Numbered from the stretch's first letter, positions 16,309 to 25,863 are shown. The stretch: 64,000 nt of DNA from Armatimonadetes bacterium CG06_land_8_20_14_3_00_66_21 (GCA_002779825.1 PEVN01000452.1:18371-82370); one strand, 5' to 3'. Numbers and translations: made by a program. Notes: a model not told the origin generated them from the letters alone.

Positions 16309-17360
16309 CGTGTGCGTGAGACGCGCGCCCTCGGGTCGGCCGGGCCGGACCCACCGCCCTGTCGGTGTGGCAGCCATCGCGACTTCGCTCCTGCTGACAG
16401 CGCTGGCCGCGGCCGACTGGCGCGATCACCCCGAGCTCCCCGACTGGGCCCGTCGCGGCTATGTGCAATGGGGGCACGGGGCCAACATTGACGGGCGCAT
16501 CAAGTGGGGAGCCGGTGGGTTCGGCGCGGACGTGGCCAACGTGAAGCTGCTGCTGTATTGCGGGCGCAACCTGCAGCAGACCATCGCATCCCTCGACGAC
16601 GAGGCGGCGCGGCTGGCGAACGAGGGCGGCCTGCGCAGACAGCCGTACATCTGCAGCCAGACCGTGTGGTGGCGCACGGAGGAGACGAAGACGCCGGAGC
16701 TGATCGGTGCCGTCCGACAGGGGCTTGACGGCAAACCGATCATCATCTACAGCAACCCCGACCGCCATTGCGGCTGCTACAACGCACCGTTCTGGCTGGA
16801 GTACACGAAGCAGAAGATCAAGACCACCGTCGAGGGTGGTGGTATCGCTCAACGGGCAGGATCTGAAGACGTACAACGGCTCCGAACTGCGGAACGCGGG
16901 CTGGTACGCGGTGCCTGTCCCCGACGGAGTCCTCAAGGAGAGCAACGACGTCACCTTCCGCGCGCTGGGGAAGCCCAACGGCCACCCGGACTGGTTCGCG
17001 CTGAAGATCGACACTGAAGCCGCCACGCGCCGCTCGTCGTGGTCCGAGGAGGACGGCAACACCTGGACCGAAGCGGACCTGTCTCCGGACCCCGGCGCGC
17101 AGACGGGCGAGTACTTGGTGCGCCTTGGACCGCCGACCGACCCCGACGCCGTTGCGAAGCCCGAGGACTTCATGGGGAAGCTGCACGTGCGACCGGCACG
17201 CGCGGTCGAGGTGGTGCTCAGGACGGTGGGACCGGCACCCCTCGGGAAGCTCGTCTCGCCCGACGGGCCAGACCAGACGATAGCGCCGACCATCGACGGC
17301 GACTTCGCGACGTACCGCATTCCGGAAGTCTACGTCTACTCAGTGCTGGTGCTGCGCTGA
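16292..17360 (+). pseudogene. Broken secreted glycosidase-like gene (frameshift, probable internal deletion)
   Basis: Two frames together form one damaged gene. The first, from the ATG at 16292, gives a signal peptide (VGVAAIATSLLLTALAAA) and a catalytic-barrel start: WARRGYVQWGHGANIDGR, VKLLLYCGRNLQQ, CSQTVWWRTEETKTPELI and FWLEYTKQKIKTT. Sense is lost near 16835. The second frame carries on from about 16838 to the stop at 17360: VVSLNGQDLKTYNGSELRNA, HPDWFALKIDTEAA, EVYVYSVLVLR, a beta-domain. The join sits in GGGTGGTGGTA. Related barrel proteins have several hundred residues between such N-terminal and C-terminal parts, so a deletion as well as a frameshift is likely. A sequencing error alone would not restore a full barrel. 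Confidence 0.7.
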
Positions 17361-17403
17361 GCCCTCGGGGAGCCGTCGCCGAGTGGCCAACAGACCTCAA
17401 CGT

Positions 17404-20400
17404 CTAGCCCCTCGCGAGGCACGTCACGCTTCCGTCTTCCTCCACCACGTACAACCGGCTGTTGGCCGCCGCGGCGCCATTGAAGACGGGCGGGGAGGGG
17501 AGTTGGTACTCGGTGGCTCTGTCACCGGACTTGCAGTCGATCGCGTAGAGCAGACCGCCCTTCCTGCCCTCGAAGGCGCCCAGCGGGTCCTTCGGGTCAA
17601 CGACATCTGGTGGGCCCGCGACGAACAGGCGGCCAGTGGTCAGGACCATGGCACGGACCCGGACCGGGACGCGCTCCATCCAGGTGTTGGACTTGCCGCC
17701 GAGGTTCTTCCCGAATAGCAGGTATCCCTTGCTCCCCGGCGTGAAGAGGACGGTCGGGGAGAGCCCTTGCAGCGAGTCGAACTGCCGGATGTAGTAGACG
17801 GAGTTGCTGTCATGTGCCAGCAGGTTCGCGTAGTTTCCGTCGTAGTTCCAGGGCGTGCGCTTGAAGTACGTGTCATCCAGAAGTCCGCTTCGCACTTGGA
17901 GGTCCGGCCGGCCGGGCTTCCGTTTCAGCTCGCCGTCGAACGCCACCGACCGCATGTAGAGCGTCGTCCCGTCTCCCACCAGGATGTCCGGGAGCGACCC
18001 CATCGGCAGGCGGAAGTTGTCGTCGTATGTGGCGTCGGCGTTCTCCGGCGGCGCGCCCTCTTCCGGTCGGACGGCGAGCTTGCCGGCGGCGTTGACGTAG
18101 TAGTCGGGACCTGCCATCCTCGTGTGGCACCGCGTCTCACCGGTGGCGGCGTCGACTCCAAACAGGTAGAGACCGCCGTCCAACTCCGACGTCCTCCCGG
18201 CGACGAAGTAGGCGACACCCTCCTGCACCAGCACACTTCCAGGTACGGGCCACGCCGATTCCAGTTGCCCGTAGGCGCCGATCAGCCGCTCTTCGGGCGC
18301 GGCGCGGAAGCGCCACACCAACTGCCCGTCGTCGGCACGCAGGCAGTACACCCAGCCGTCCGCGGAGCCGAAGAGGACGGTGCCGTTGTGGTACGTCGGC
18401 GGCGAGTCGACGCGGCCGCCGGCGATGAACGCCCAGAGCTGTTTCCCGTCCGCGGCGTCGAGGCAGACGACCTGGTGTTCGTCAGTGAGCGCCGCGAATA
18501 GCTTGCCGGCGGCGACGATGGGCGCCGACACTTTGGTGCCCACGCGGACCCGCCACACCGGTGCCAGTCCGTCGGGAACTTGCGTGTCTACAGCACCCGT
18601 GCGCATTGAGTCGTGACGGAAGGCAGACCATTCGGATTTCGGATCTTGGGTTCCGGGTTTGGGATTTGACGCTTGCCCATAGACTGGACCGCGCACGAGT
18701 TGGGCTGACGGCTGGCCGCTGACGGCTCCTTGCGGCGAAGCCGGCGCCAACGCCTGGAAGCCGTTGAGCTTCTCCTCGATGTAGCAGGTGCATGGATGCG
18801 GTGGTACGTACTGGAGGCCGTTGGCCGGCATCTGCCCAACGTGGCAGGTGCCGCGGACCCAGTTGGACACGGTGTGCTTCCCCTCTTCGAGGTCGACGTA
18901 TTCGGTCCCGCGCCGGCTGGCCAGGAGGTACCGGACGGTGGCCTTGTTCCGGTAGCAGCGGTGGTGGTGATACGCCCTGAAGATCGGACCGGTCGGTACT
19001 TCCTTCTTCAGCGCCCCGGTCTTGAGGTCGTCCCCGTTGACTGACCGCGGCCACCATTCGTGCTGGCCCTTGCCGCCGACGTCGAAGGTCGTGTCATCCA
19101 GCTCTGCGCTCCAGGTCCAGACAAGCCCCTCGATCACGAACACCTCTTTCCACTCGTACCAGAGGTGACCGATGTACTTCTTCGGTTGCGCCCACAGCAG
19201 CTTCCCCGTCTCGCCGTCGAACGCGGCCAACTTGGCCGGGCTGGCGTGGAGGACGACGCCGTCACTGACGATCATGGTCCCGTTCCAGAGGTTGTCCTGG
19301 GCATTGGCGCCTCCGGCTGTGCGGTCGGCGTCGGCAGTCGGGAAGGAGGCGTGCCACTTCTCCGCGCCGGTCCTGAAGTCCAGACCGACCAGTTGTGTTC
19401 CGTCGAGCAGCGCCACCGTCTTCCCGTCGGTCGCCGCATTGGCAGCGGGGGCCACGTAGGGTGCTTTGAGGTCGGCGTAAGGACTGGTGAACTTCACGTA
19501 GTCGACGGCGCTGCCGCGGTACGTCTTCCCGCTGGCCCAGAGCAGCTTGCCCGTTCCTGCGTCGACGGACACCACCTTGAGCTGCCCGTCGACAAACACC
19601 GGCAGAATCAGCTTCCCATTGTGGTAGAGGATCTCCCCGGCGCCCTCCGTGCCGGCGTAGGTCTGCAGCACTTCGCCAGTCCGGGCGTCCAACTCCGAGA
19701 CGGGCGCGCGGTATCCAAGTGTGACGTACACCTTGTCGCCCACCGCGACCAATCGCTGGCGGATGTCCAGCGGGAAATCGCCCGGTCGGTTGGTGAACCA
19801 CGTGTCCTTCCACTCGCGCCAGCCCCAGCGGCGAATGGGGACCTTCCAGAGCAACACGCCGTTGAACGCGTCGCGCGCCACCAGCGACCACTTGTCCGGG
19901 AGCGTCGCTCCCTCCACGCTGTTCGGCGCCTCATCAACGATGGCGAACAACCGGCCGCGGGCCGTCACCACGGTACTCACGCTCGAGTCGGTCTCGTGCG
20001 ACTTCAGCCACAACGGCTCCGCAATCCACTGGTAGTGCCGCGGCGGGCCGACCACGCGGTCTTGAGCGACGGGGTTCCCGTCGGCCCCGTGCAGGTAGTG
20101 CGTCCACTCGTCGATATCGGCGGGCCACGGCTTCTGGAAGCACACCCACCGGCCGCCCGCCTGCAGAATCGAGGGACCCTTCAGTCCCAGCGCCCGCAGT
20201 TGGTCCAAGAGCGCCCCTGCCTGCCCCTCCGTCGCGAACGTGCCGACGCACGCCGTCCCGAGTGGCGCCAGCACGCGGAGCACCTCCTGCGGCGTCGGTC
20301 CGCCCTTCGCGAGGGCGGCGTAGGAGTCGACAACAACAAGGTTGATGAGATTATCCGTATACGGCAGCCGCCCGCCCTCAAGCACGTTCGCCGACACGGC

Positions 20401-20679
20401 GCCATACATCCCCGCGGCCCGGATCGTCTCCCGCATGGTGTCGCAGAGTTCCCGATCCGCGCACAGCACGTGGACCACGAAGCGCCCCTGCTTCGCCAGC
20501 GCCAGCGCCAACTCAGCGTCCGTAGCGCCAACAACCGAAACGACGCCGCCCGACGCACCCCCAACACGCACCATCTGCGCAGCCGTTTCCAGCGCCGTCG
20601 GTCTCGGCGCCTCCGCAAGCACCGCGCCCTCAAACAGCCACGTGATCAGGAAACCGTACCGCCATCTGGATGGGTTCAT
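17404..20679 (-). CDS. Secreted PQQ-type beta-propeller protein with N-terminal Rossmann/methyltransferase-like domain
   Basis: A 1091-residue exported protein. The ATG at 20679 is chosen over one 33 bases upstream because GGAGGAATT directly precedes it and a signal peptide follows (YGFLITWLFEGAVLAEA). About 30-190 looks like a Rossmann methyltransferase-type domain (VVSVVGATDAELALALAK, RLPYTDNLINLVVVDSYAAL). From about 215 onward are repeated propeller blades of the PQQ kind: ARDAFNGVLLWKVPI, ELDARTGEVLQ, SVDAGTGKLLWASGK, GETGKLLWAQP, CLDAADGKQLWAF, CLRADDGQLVWRF and GVDAATGETRCH. The PQQ cofactor itself is not implied. A linker near 18631-18669 is a DNA repeat-like insert. It lies 48 bases downstream of the HEAT+LamG gene as one operon. 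Confidence 0.85.
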   Translation of the reverse strand: MNPSRWRYGFLITWLFEGAVLAEAPRPTALETAAQMVRVGGASGGVVSVVGATDAELALALAKQGRFVVHVLCADRELCDTMRETIRAAGMYGAVSANVLEGGRLPYTDNLINLVVVDSYAALAKGGPTPQEVLRVLAPLGTACVGTFATEGQAGALLDQLRALGLKGPSILQAGGRWVCFQKPWPADIDEWTHYLHGADGNPVAQDRVVGPPRHYQWIAEPLWLKSHETDSSVSTVVTARGRLFAIVDEAPNSVEGATLPDKWSLVARDAFNGVLLWKVPIRRWGWREWKDTWFTNRPGDFPLDIRQRLVAVGDKVYVTLGYRAPVSELDARTGEVLQTYAGTEGAGEILYHNGKLILPVFVDGQLKVVSVDAGTGKLLWASGKTYRGSAVDYVKFTSPYADLKAPYVAPAANAATDGKTVALLDGTQLVGLDFRTGAEKWHASFPTADADRTAGGANAQDNLWNGTMIVSDGVVLHASPAKLAAFDGETGKLLWAQPKKYIGHLWYEWKEVFVIEGLVWTWSAELDDTTFDVGGKGQHEWWPRSVNGDDLKTGALKKEVPTGPIFRAYHHHRCYRNKATVRYLLASRRGTEYVDLEEGKHTVSNWVRGTCHVGQMPANGLQYVPPHPCTCYIEEKLNGFQALAPASPQGAVSGQPSAQLVRGPVYGQASNPKPGTQDPKSEWSAFRHDSMRTGAVDTQVPDGLAPVWRVRVGTKVSAPIVAAGKLFAALTDEHQVVCLDAADGKQLWAFIAGGRVDSPPTYHNGTVLFGSADGWVYCLRADDGQLVWRFRAAPEERLIGAYGQLESAWPVPGSVLVQEGVAYFVAGRTSELDGGLYLFGVDAATGETRCHTRMAGPDYYVNAAGKLAVRPEEGAPPENADATYDDNFRLPMGSLPDILVGDGTTLYMRSVAFDGELKRKPGRPDLQVRSGLLDDTYFKRTPWNYDGNYANLLAHDSNSVYYIRQFDSLQGLSPTVLFTPGSKGYLLFGKNLGGKSNTWMERVPVRVRAMVLTTGRLFVAGPPDVVDPKDPLGAFEGRKGGLLYAIDCKSGDRATEYQLPSPPVFNGAAAANSRLYVVEEDGSVTCLARG
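18631..18669 (-). repeat. Short G/T- and A/C-rich imperfect repeat inside the propeller gene
   Basis: On the minus strand the segment reads as imperfect units such as AAATCCCAAACCCGGAACCC and GATCCGAAATCCG. It encodes a proline-rich linker (SNPKPGTQDPKSE) between two propeller parts. Its composition differs from the GC-rich sequence on both sides, and it resembles the ATCCGAAATCC-type dispersed repeats I recall from other environmental bacterial genomes. Confidence 0.45.
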
Positions 20680-20727
20680 AATTCCTCCATTGTGCATCTC
20701 ATGCCGCCTCAACTTCGTTGGGACCTC

Positions 20728-22158
20728 TCACTCCGGAGTTGCCTGCTTCGCGATGTCCTCGGCCGACAGCGCTGCGCTGTACGCCTTGACTTCATCGATC
20801 AGGCCCTCGAAGTTGTCGGTGATCTCCGCCGGGCTGTTCGTTTCGTCGTAGCCGATCTCCATGCCCTGACCGCACTCGCCGGGGAGGTAGCCTTCTGTTT
20901 TCGCGGTGGCGGCGAGTTTGCCGTTGACGTACAGCTCGACGTGATCGCTCTTGACCACTCCGGCCAGGTGCACCCACGGGCCGACGACTTGCTCGGTTCC
21001 GACGGCGATGTAGGCTGGACCCGCTTGCGTCAGGTGAATGCCGAACTTGGCGACTCCGTCCATGACGTAGAGCGAGAACCCGCAGAACGCGCCGCCCTTG
21101 GCGACGACCACGCCGTTCTTGGCCTCGGACTTGACCCACGCCATGACGGTGAAGGGCACGTTGCCGAAGCGTGCTCCCGGTGGGTGGCCGAGCTCGACGT
21201 AGTTGCCTTTGGCGAACCGCAACGCGTGCCCGACCTTTCCCGCCGTCGGTTCGCAGCCTTTGATCTGGCCGTCGCTGCCGTGGCCCGTCACGTCCTTCGC
21301 GACCTTCGTGTCCTGATCGTCGAAGCGCCAGTGCGCCATCAGGTCATTCTCGCGCGAGAACACGGCGAGGGCGTGCCCAATCGCCTCCTGAACGGCCGGG
21401 TCCTTCTCTCCGGCGAGCAGCGCTTTCAACGGTTTCTCCGCACGGTCGTCTCCCAGCTTGGTGAACGCCTCCACCGAGGTTCGCCGGACGCCGGCGTCTG
21501 CGTCCTTCAGGGCGGCGAGGAGCGGCTCGACGGCAGCCGTGTCCTCCAGCTCCGCCAGCGCCTGCACAGCACGCAGCCGCACTCGCGGCTGAGGCTCCTT
21601 GAGCAGGGCGGCGAGGGGAACCGTCGCTTGTTCGGCGCCAGCGCCCTTGAGCAACCAGAGGAGGTGCGGTACGTCGGCGGAATCCTCCTTCAGTGCACCG
21701 ACGACCGTGCCGACGATCCCCGGGTCGTGCAGTTCGCGGAGCGCCCACGCCGCCTGATCGCGCACGCAATACTCCGGGTCGCCCAGCGCTGCGAGCAACG
21801 CGGCAGCGGCCTTCGGGTCTTTGATCTCGCCCAGCGCGTAGGCGGCATACAGGCGGACGTTGGCCTCCTTGTCGCGGAGCGCTTCGAGCAAGGGCGTCAC
21901 CGCGCGTCCGTCCTTCATGGCGCCCAGGGCTTTGGCGGCCTCTCTGCGCACCTCCTTCTCCGGGTCTTTGAGCGCTGCCACCAGTGCCGGGACGGCTGAC
22001 TGGTCGGCGAGCCGGCCCAGCCTCGCGGCGGCGTTCTCCCGCACGGCAGGAACGCTCGACTGCAAGTCCCGAACGTACGCCTCCGCCGCCGGTTCGGCAG
22101 CGCAGACGCCCAGTGACGCGGCCCAGATCAGGAGGGAAATGACAACGGCAGTCTTCAT
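20728..22158 (-). CDS. Secreted HEAT-repeat protein with C-terminal LamG/concanavalin-like domain
   Basis: A 476-residue exported protein. Residues 1-21 are a signal peptide (VVISLLIWAASLGVCAAE). About 25-270 holds seven or eight HEAT/PBS-lyase-type repeats, recognisable by units such as VPALVAALKDPEKEVRREAA, TPLLEALRDKEANVRLYAA and EPLLAALKDADAGVRR. About 280-470 is a LamG-like jelly roll: LMAHWRFDDQ, FTVMAWVKSEAKNG, WVHLAGVVKSDHVELYVNGK and GLIDEVKAYSAALSAEDI. HEAT repeats usually bind proteins and LamG domains bind glycans, so an extracytoplasmic scaffold is a reasonable inference. It is the first gene of an operon with the propeller protein. Confidence 0.85.
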   Translation of the reverse strand: MKTAVVISLLIWAASLGVCAAEPAAEAYVRDLQSSVPAVRENAAARLGRLADQSAVPALVAALKDPEKEVRREAAKALGAMKDGRAVTPLLEALRDKEANVRLYAAYALGEIKDPKAAAALLAALGDPEYCVRDQAAWALRELHDPGIVGTVVGALKEDSADVPHLLWLLKGAGAEQATVPLAALLKEPQPRVRLRAVQALAELEDTAAVEPLLAALKDADAGVRRTSVEAFTKLGDDRAEKPLKALLAGEKDPAVQEAIGHALAVFSRENDLMAHWRFDDQDTKVAKDVTGHGSDGQIKGCEPTAGKVGHALRFAKGNYVELGHPPGARFGNVPFTVMAWVKSEAKNGVVVAKGGAFCGFSLYVMDGVAKFGIHLTQAGPAYIAVGTEQVVGPWVHLAGVVKSDHVELYVNGKLAATAKTEGYLPGECGQGMEIGYDETNSPAEITDNFEGLIDEVKAYSAALSAEDIAKQATPE

Positions 22159-22636
22159 GTCGAATGCACCTCGGGCCTTCTGTTCGCGCCGGCTGCCGGG
22201 CCCTCCTTCCCGCGAAAGGAACGGCGGCCCCCTCCGGGGTGATCGCCTGAGGGGTGCAGGCTGCTGACGGGCTCGATGACAGTGGTCGCTTGGACCTCAG
22301 ATGGTCGGGAACTCCGGGTCTGGGCCGAATACTGCCCACACTCAAGGCCACTGGTTGCCCAGAGCTGCGCAGCGCTGAAGGCGCTGATCCATACCAGCCT
22401 GGCGGCAACGCCCCAGGTAGCGGCGACCACACGATACATGCCGGCGCTGAAGGCGCGATTCCGTGCCTGGCTGTCCCGCGCACCGCGGCGGAGGCGGCAC
22501 CCGGGACCGACTCCAGCCGCCCTCAAACACCAGTGTCGACATAGCGTGAACGCCAGCAAAGCGGTGGCCTATGCCTCTCCACTCAGTGGGGACGGCAACC
22601 GACGCGGTTCGAACAGCAACGGAAGTGAAAAGAGCC
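22159..22636. other. Intergenic region upstream of the HEAT+LamG gene
   Basis: These 478 bases separate divergent genes. A plus-strand frame at 22276-22740 is open but reads as arginine-rich, low-quality protein and is not accepted. No promoter stands out clearly. Confidence 0.35.
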
Positions 22637-22999
22637 ATGAGACGGGCTACCTCGGAGTGGCTACCGCCAATCAACGAGTACAAAGCGCACTGGACGGAGT
22701 ACGGACCGGACAGGCAGGTTGCCGGCAAGACGCTGGCTGAGTTCGAAGGGCTGGCAGAGGCGGTCCTGGTGGCCCTCAAGGAATGTGAGGACTTGAGGCA
22801 CCAAGCGGAGCTGGCTGCCGCCCGGCGCGACGCCGACGGGCAAGCTCTTTACGCCGCGATGAGGGCGTACAACGGCTACGTTCGCGCCATGGAAGGGCCG
22901 GGTTTGGAGCACGTCAGGACCGCCCCGCGTCTGGCCAAGCACCGCCGCTCGGCCGGCAACGCTCCACCCGCCTCGACACCGCCTACGACGGTCGGGTGA
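22637..22999 (+). CDS. Hypothetical helical protein, 120 residues
   Basis: A small soluble protein of unknown function. The ATG at 22637 follows an AAAGAG site and starts MRRATSEWLPPINEYKAHW. Residues about 35-95 are strongly helical and charged (LVALKECEDLRHQAELAAAR, ALYAAMRAYNGYVRAME) and could form a coiled coil. The tail is low-complexity and basic. There is no signal peptide. It is divergent from the HEAT+LamG gene and precedes the vWA gene. Coding status rests on composition only. Confidence 0.45.
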   Translation: MRRATSEWLPPINEYKAHWTEYGPDRQVAGKTLAEFEGLAEAVLVALKECEDLRHQAELAAARRDADGQALYAAMRAYNGYVRAMEGPGLEHVRTAPRLAKHRRSAGNAPPASTPPTTVG

Positions 23000-23241
23000 G
23001 AGGGCGCACTTGGGGAGGGGCAATCGATCCATGTCGCGGCGTGGAGGCGTCGGGCGTGGTCTGCGCCACCGCCTGTCCTGCGTCCTCCGGCAGTGCCCCG
23101 AACGACGGTAGCGGGGCAGGGACTCCGCGGCGGAAGCCACGTCGCCGGCGGGTACTCTTGTGGGACGGCCGGAGTGCAGGTGGAACATTTCCTCTGGGCG
23201 TGAAGTCAAAGTCGGCAGCCTGACCATCGAGGTGCTTGACT

Positions 23242-25668
23242 ATGAGAACCAGAGGAACCCCCGTCCTGTTTGCCGTGACGTTGTGCGTGCTGGCGACCGC
23301 TGCCCTGGGGCAAGGCTACATCCTCGTCCCCCCGCCCGGCCCGTGGCCGCCCCCGCCGCCGCGACCCAGGCCGTTCCCCGTCCCGCCGCGCGACTACCTG
23401 CTGCGCGTGAAGAGCGAGAAGGTCAACGTCACCATCAAAGACAACGTGGCGGAGACGGCTGTTGAGCAGGTCTTCCACAACGACCTACCGCAACGGGTCG
23501 AAGGGACCTACATGTTCCCACTGCCGGAAGAGGCGGCGATCTCCGGGTTCGCCATGTACGTCAACGGAAAGCGGCTGGAGGGCGAGGTGCTGGACCGGGA
23601 CAAGGCGCGGGGCATTTATGAGGACATCGTCCGCAAGTTGAAGGACCCGGCGCTGCTGGAATACGTGGGGCGGAACGCGTTCCGGGCGAAGATCTTCCCC
23701 ATCGAGCCCAACAGCGACCAGAAGGTCGAACTCAAGTACTCCGAGCCGCTGAAGGGCGAGAGCGGCACGTTCCGCTACACGCTGCCGCTGAAGGTGGACA
23801 ACTGCCAGTCGCAGCCGTACGACGAACTCGCCGTCTCGGTCAAGCTCGCGTCGAAGGTGCCATTGAAGGGGGTCTACTCGCCGACCCACGAGGTGGACGT
23901 GAAGCGGGACGGCGACCGGAACGCTGCGGTCAGCTTCGAAGCGAACAAAGCCGTGCCCGACAAGGACTTCGTGCTCTACTACAACCTGTCGGAGAAGGAC
24001 TTCGGGCTGAGCCTGGTGACCCACCGCGAGGCGGGCGAGGAGGGGTTCTTCATGATGCTGTTGGCGCCGAAGCAGGAGCTGCAGCAGAAGGAGATCGCCG
24101 GCAAAGAGATCGTCTTCGTGTGCGACACCTCGGGCAGCATGGCCGGCGATGACAAGATCGACCAGGCGAAGAGCGCCCTGCGATTCTGCCTGAAGAACCT
24201 CAACAGCGACGACCGCTTTGCCCTGGTCACCTTCAGCACCGAAGTGCGCACGTTCCGGGAGGAGTTGGTCACGGCCAACAAGCAGAATGTGGAGGCGGCG
24301 CTGGCGTTCGTCGACAAGATCAAGGCGCGCGGCGGCACTGACATCGACTCGGCGCTGCAGGCGGCGCTGAAGATGATGGAGGGTAAGGAGCAGTCGGCGA
24401 TGGTTGCCTTCCTGACCGACGGGCTGCCGACGGTCGGCGAGACAGACCTCGCGAAGATCCTCGAGAACGCCGAGAAGGCGAACAAGGCCAAGCGCGCCCG
24501 GGTGTTCGCATTCGGCGTCGGGTTCGATGTCAACACCCACCTGCTGGACACATTGTCCGGCGACAACGGCGGCGCCTCGCAGTACGTCAAGCCGAAGGAA
24601 GATCTGGAGGTGAAGCTGTCCGCGTTCTACGAGAAGATCGCCTATCCGGTGATGGCGGATCTGGAGGTTGACTTCGGAAAGGTGCGCACGTACGACGTCT
24701 ATCCCAAGCGACTGCCCGACCTGTTCAAGGGCTCGCAACTCACTGTCTTCGGCCGCTATGACGGCACCGCTGACGCCGCCGTCACGCTCACGGGCGCCGT
24801 CGGCGGGAAGAAGCAGAAGTTCACCTATGACGCCGGGTTCCCCAAGTCGGAACGCAACGACTGTCTGCCACGACTTTGGGCGACGCGCAAAGTCGGCTAC
24901 CTGTTGGACGCCATCCGGCTGAAGGGCGACGACAAGGAACTGCGCGACGAGATCGTGAAGCTGGCGCTGGAGTACGGGATCGTCACGCCGTACACGTCAT
25001 TCCTCGTGCAGGAAGACGCCGAGCGGCTCGCGCAGCGGCCGCAGTTCCGGCAGCCTCGGGATTTCCAGCCCATGCTGGCAGCACCCGTGGCCGCGACCGG
25101 GCCGGGGAGAGCTGGCGGCGGCTTTGGCGGCGGCGGACTCGGCGCGGCGGACTTGGCGCTGGCGAAGGAAGGCGAGGGTGCTGTCCAAGTTGCGCAGTCG
25201 GTCGCGCGGCTGAAGCATTCCAGCGTGGCCGACGAACTGGTGTCGCGCTCCCGCGAGACGCGCCGAGTGGGTGAGAAGCTGTTCTACCTGACCGACGGCG
25301 TCTGGATCGACGGCCTGTACGCGGCAGACAAGCAGACGCTGAAGGTGAAGTACCTCAGCGACGCCTACTTCGCGTTGGCGGGCGCGAACGCGGAACTGGC
25401 GAAGTGCCTTGCTCTCGGCGACCGAGTGATCGTGTGCTGGAAGGACAGATGTGTGGAAGTCGGCCCCGAGGGGAAGGAGAGCCTCTCGCCGGAAGAGCTG
25501 AAGGCGTTCGCTGCCAGCGCAAAACATGCCGCGGCCCCCGCCGCCCACGCGCCCGTCGCCCGCGCCATCGAGGCCGTTCCGCAGCGCGCGAAGGTCGCCC
25601 TTGCCGCCGTGCCTGCGGGCCTGCTTGGGCTGGGTGGCTTGCTGTGGAGAGTGCTTCACGTCGGGTGA
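23242..25668 (+). CDS. Secreted VIT- and von Willebrand A-domain protein
   Basis: An 808-residue exported protein. A signal peptide (PVLFAVTLCVLATAALG) is followed by a proline-rich stretch (PPPGPWPPPPPRPRPFPVPP). About 50-190 is a VIT domain: VEGTYMFPLPEEAAISGFAM and DRDKARGIYEDIVRK are diagnostic. About 285-450 is a vWA domain with a complete MIDAS start, VFVCDTSGSMAG near 293, then GGTDIDSALQAAL and FLTDGLPTVGE, so metal-dependent ligand binding is likely. After about 600 there is a glycine-rich patch (GRAGGGFGGGGLG), and the end has a hydrophobic segment (AVPAGLLGLGGLLWRVL) that may anchor the protein. The ATG at 23242 is preferred over TTG at 23236. Such proteins act outside the membrane, but no specific role is known here. 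Confidence 0.87.
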   Translation: MRTRGTPVLFAVTLCVLATAALGQGYILVPPPGPWPPPPPRPRPFPVPPRDYLLRVKSEKVNVTIKDNVAETAVEQVFHNDLPQRVEGTYMFPLPEEAAISGFAMYVNGKRLEGEVLDRDKARGIYEDIVRKLKDPALLEYVGRNAFRAKIFPIEPNSDQKVELKYSEPLKGESGTFRYTLPLKVDNCQSQPYDELAVSVKLASKVPLKGVYSPTHEVDVKRDGDRNAAVSFEANKAVPDKDFVLYYNLSEKDFGLSLVTHREAGEEGFFMMLLAPKQELQQKEIAGKEIVFVCDTSGSMAGDDKIDQAKSALRFCLKNLNSDDRFALVTFSTEVRTFREELVTANKQNVEAALAFVDKIKARGGTDIDSALQAALKMMEGKEQSAMVAFLTDGLPTVGETDLAKILENAEKANKAKRARVFAFGVGFDVNTHLLDTLSGDNGGASQYVKPKEDLEVKLSAFYEKIAYPVMADLEVDFGKVRTYDVYPKRLPDLFKGSQLTVFGRYDGTADAAVTLTGAVGGKKQKFTYDAGFPKSERNDCLPRLWATRKVGYLLDAIRLKGDDKELRDEIVKLALEYGIVTPYTSFLVQEDAERLAQRPQFRQPRDFQPMLAAPVAATGPGRAGGGFGGGGLGAADLALAKEGEGAVQVAQSVARLKHSSVADELVSRSRETRRVGEKLFYLTDGVWIDGLYAADKQTLKVKYLSDAYFALAGANAELAKCLALGDRVIVCWKDRCVEVGPEGKESLSPEELKAFAASAKHAAAPAAHAPVARAIEAVPQRAKVALAAVPAGLLGLGGLLWRVLHVG

Positions 25669-25802
25669 CCCGCCGGCGGCTGCAAGGGCAATCGCCCGGG
25701 AACCAGTCGGCGAGGACGGGGCGACCCGCGCTCCGTCTGGCCTCCTCGCCCTCGCTGGCTGCTGGAACCATCCCGTGCGTTCCCTGTCCTACCGAGGTGC
25801 TG

Positions 25803-25808
25803 TATAAT
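25803..25808 (+). promoter_or_regulatory. Perfect -10 hexamer ahead of the Gfo/Idh/MocA gene
   Basis: TATAAT at 25803-25808; the hexamer 17 bases upstream is a weak TTCCCT (25780-25785). Transcription would start near 25815, giving a leader of about 49 bases to the GTG at 25864. Confidence 0.5.
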
Positions 25809-25863
25809 CCTGCTCTGGGGCACTTGGGCGCCCCGGCAGACGACGCAACGAAGGAGTTTTTCA

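Noticed and set aside
16292-17360. Two separate overlapping genes or programmed frameshift
   Set aside because: The halves complement each other as one secreted protein, no slippery site with downstream structure is evident, and barrel sequence appears to be missing.
19060-21999. 979-codon plus-strand open frame
   Set aside because: It lies antisense to the propeller and HEAT+LamG genes, whose protein domains are clear. The frame is open because of high GC, has arginine-rich composition and no ribosome site.
22276-22740. 154-codon plus-strand frame
   Set aside because: Arginine- and serine-rich composition, no ribosome site and overlap with a better candidate at 22637.
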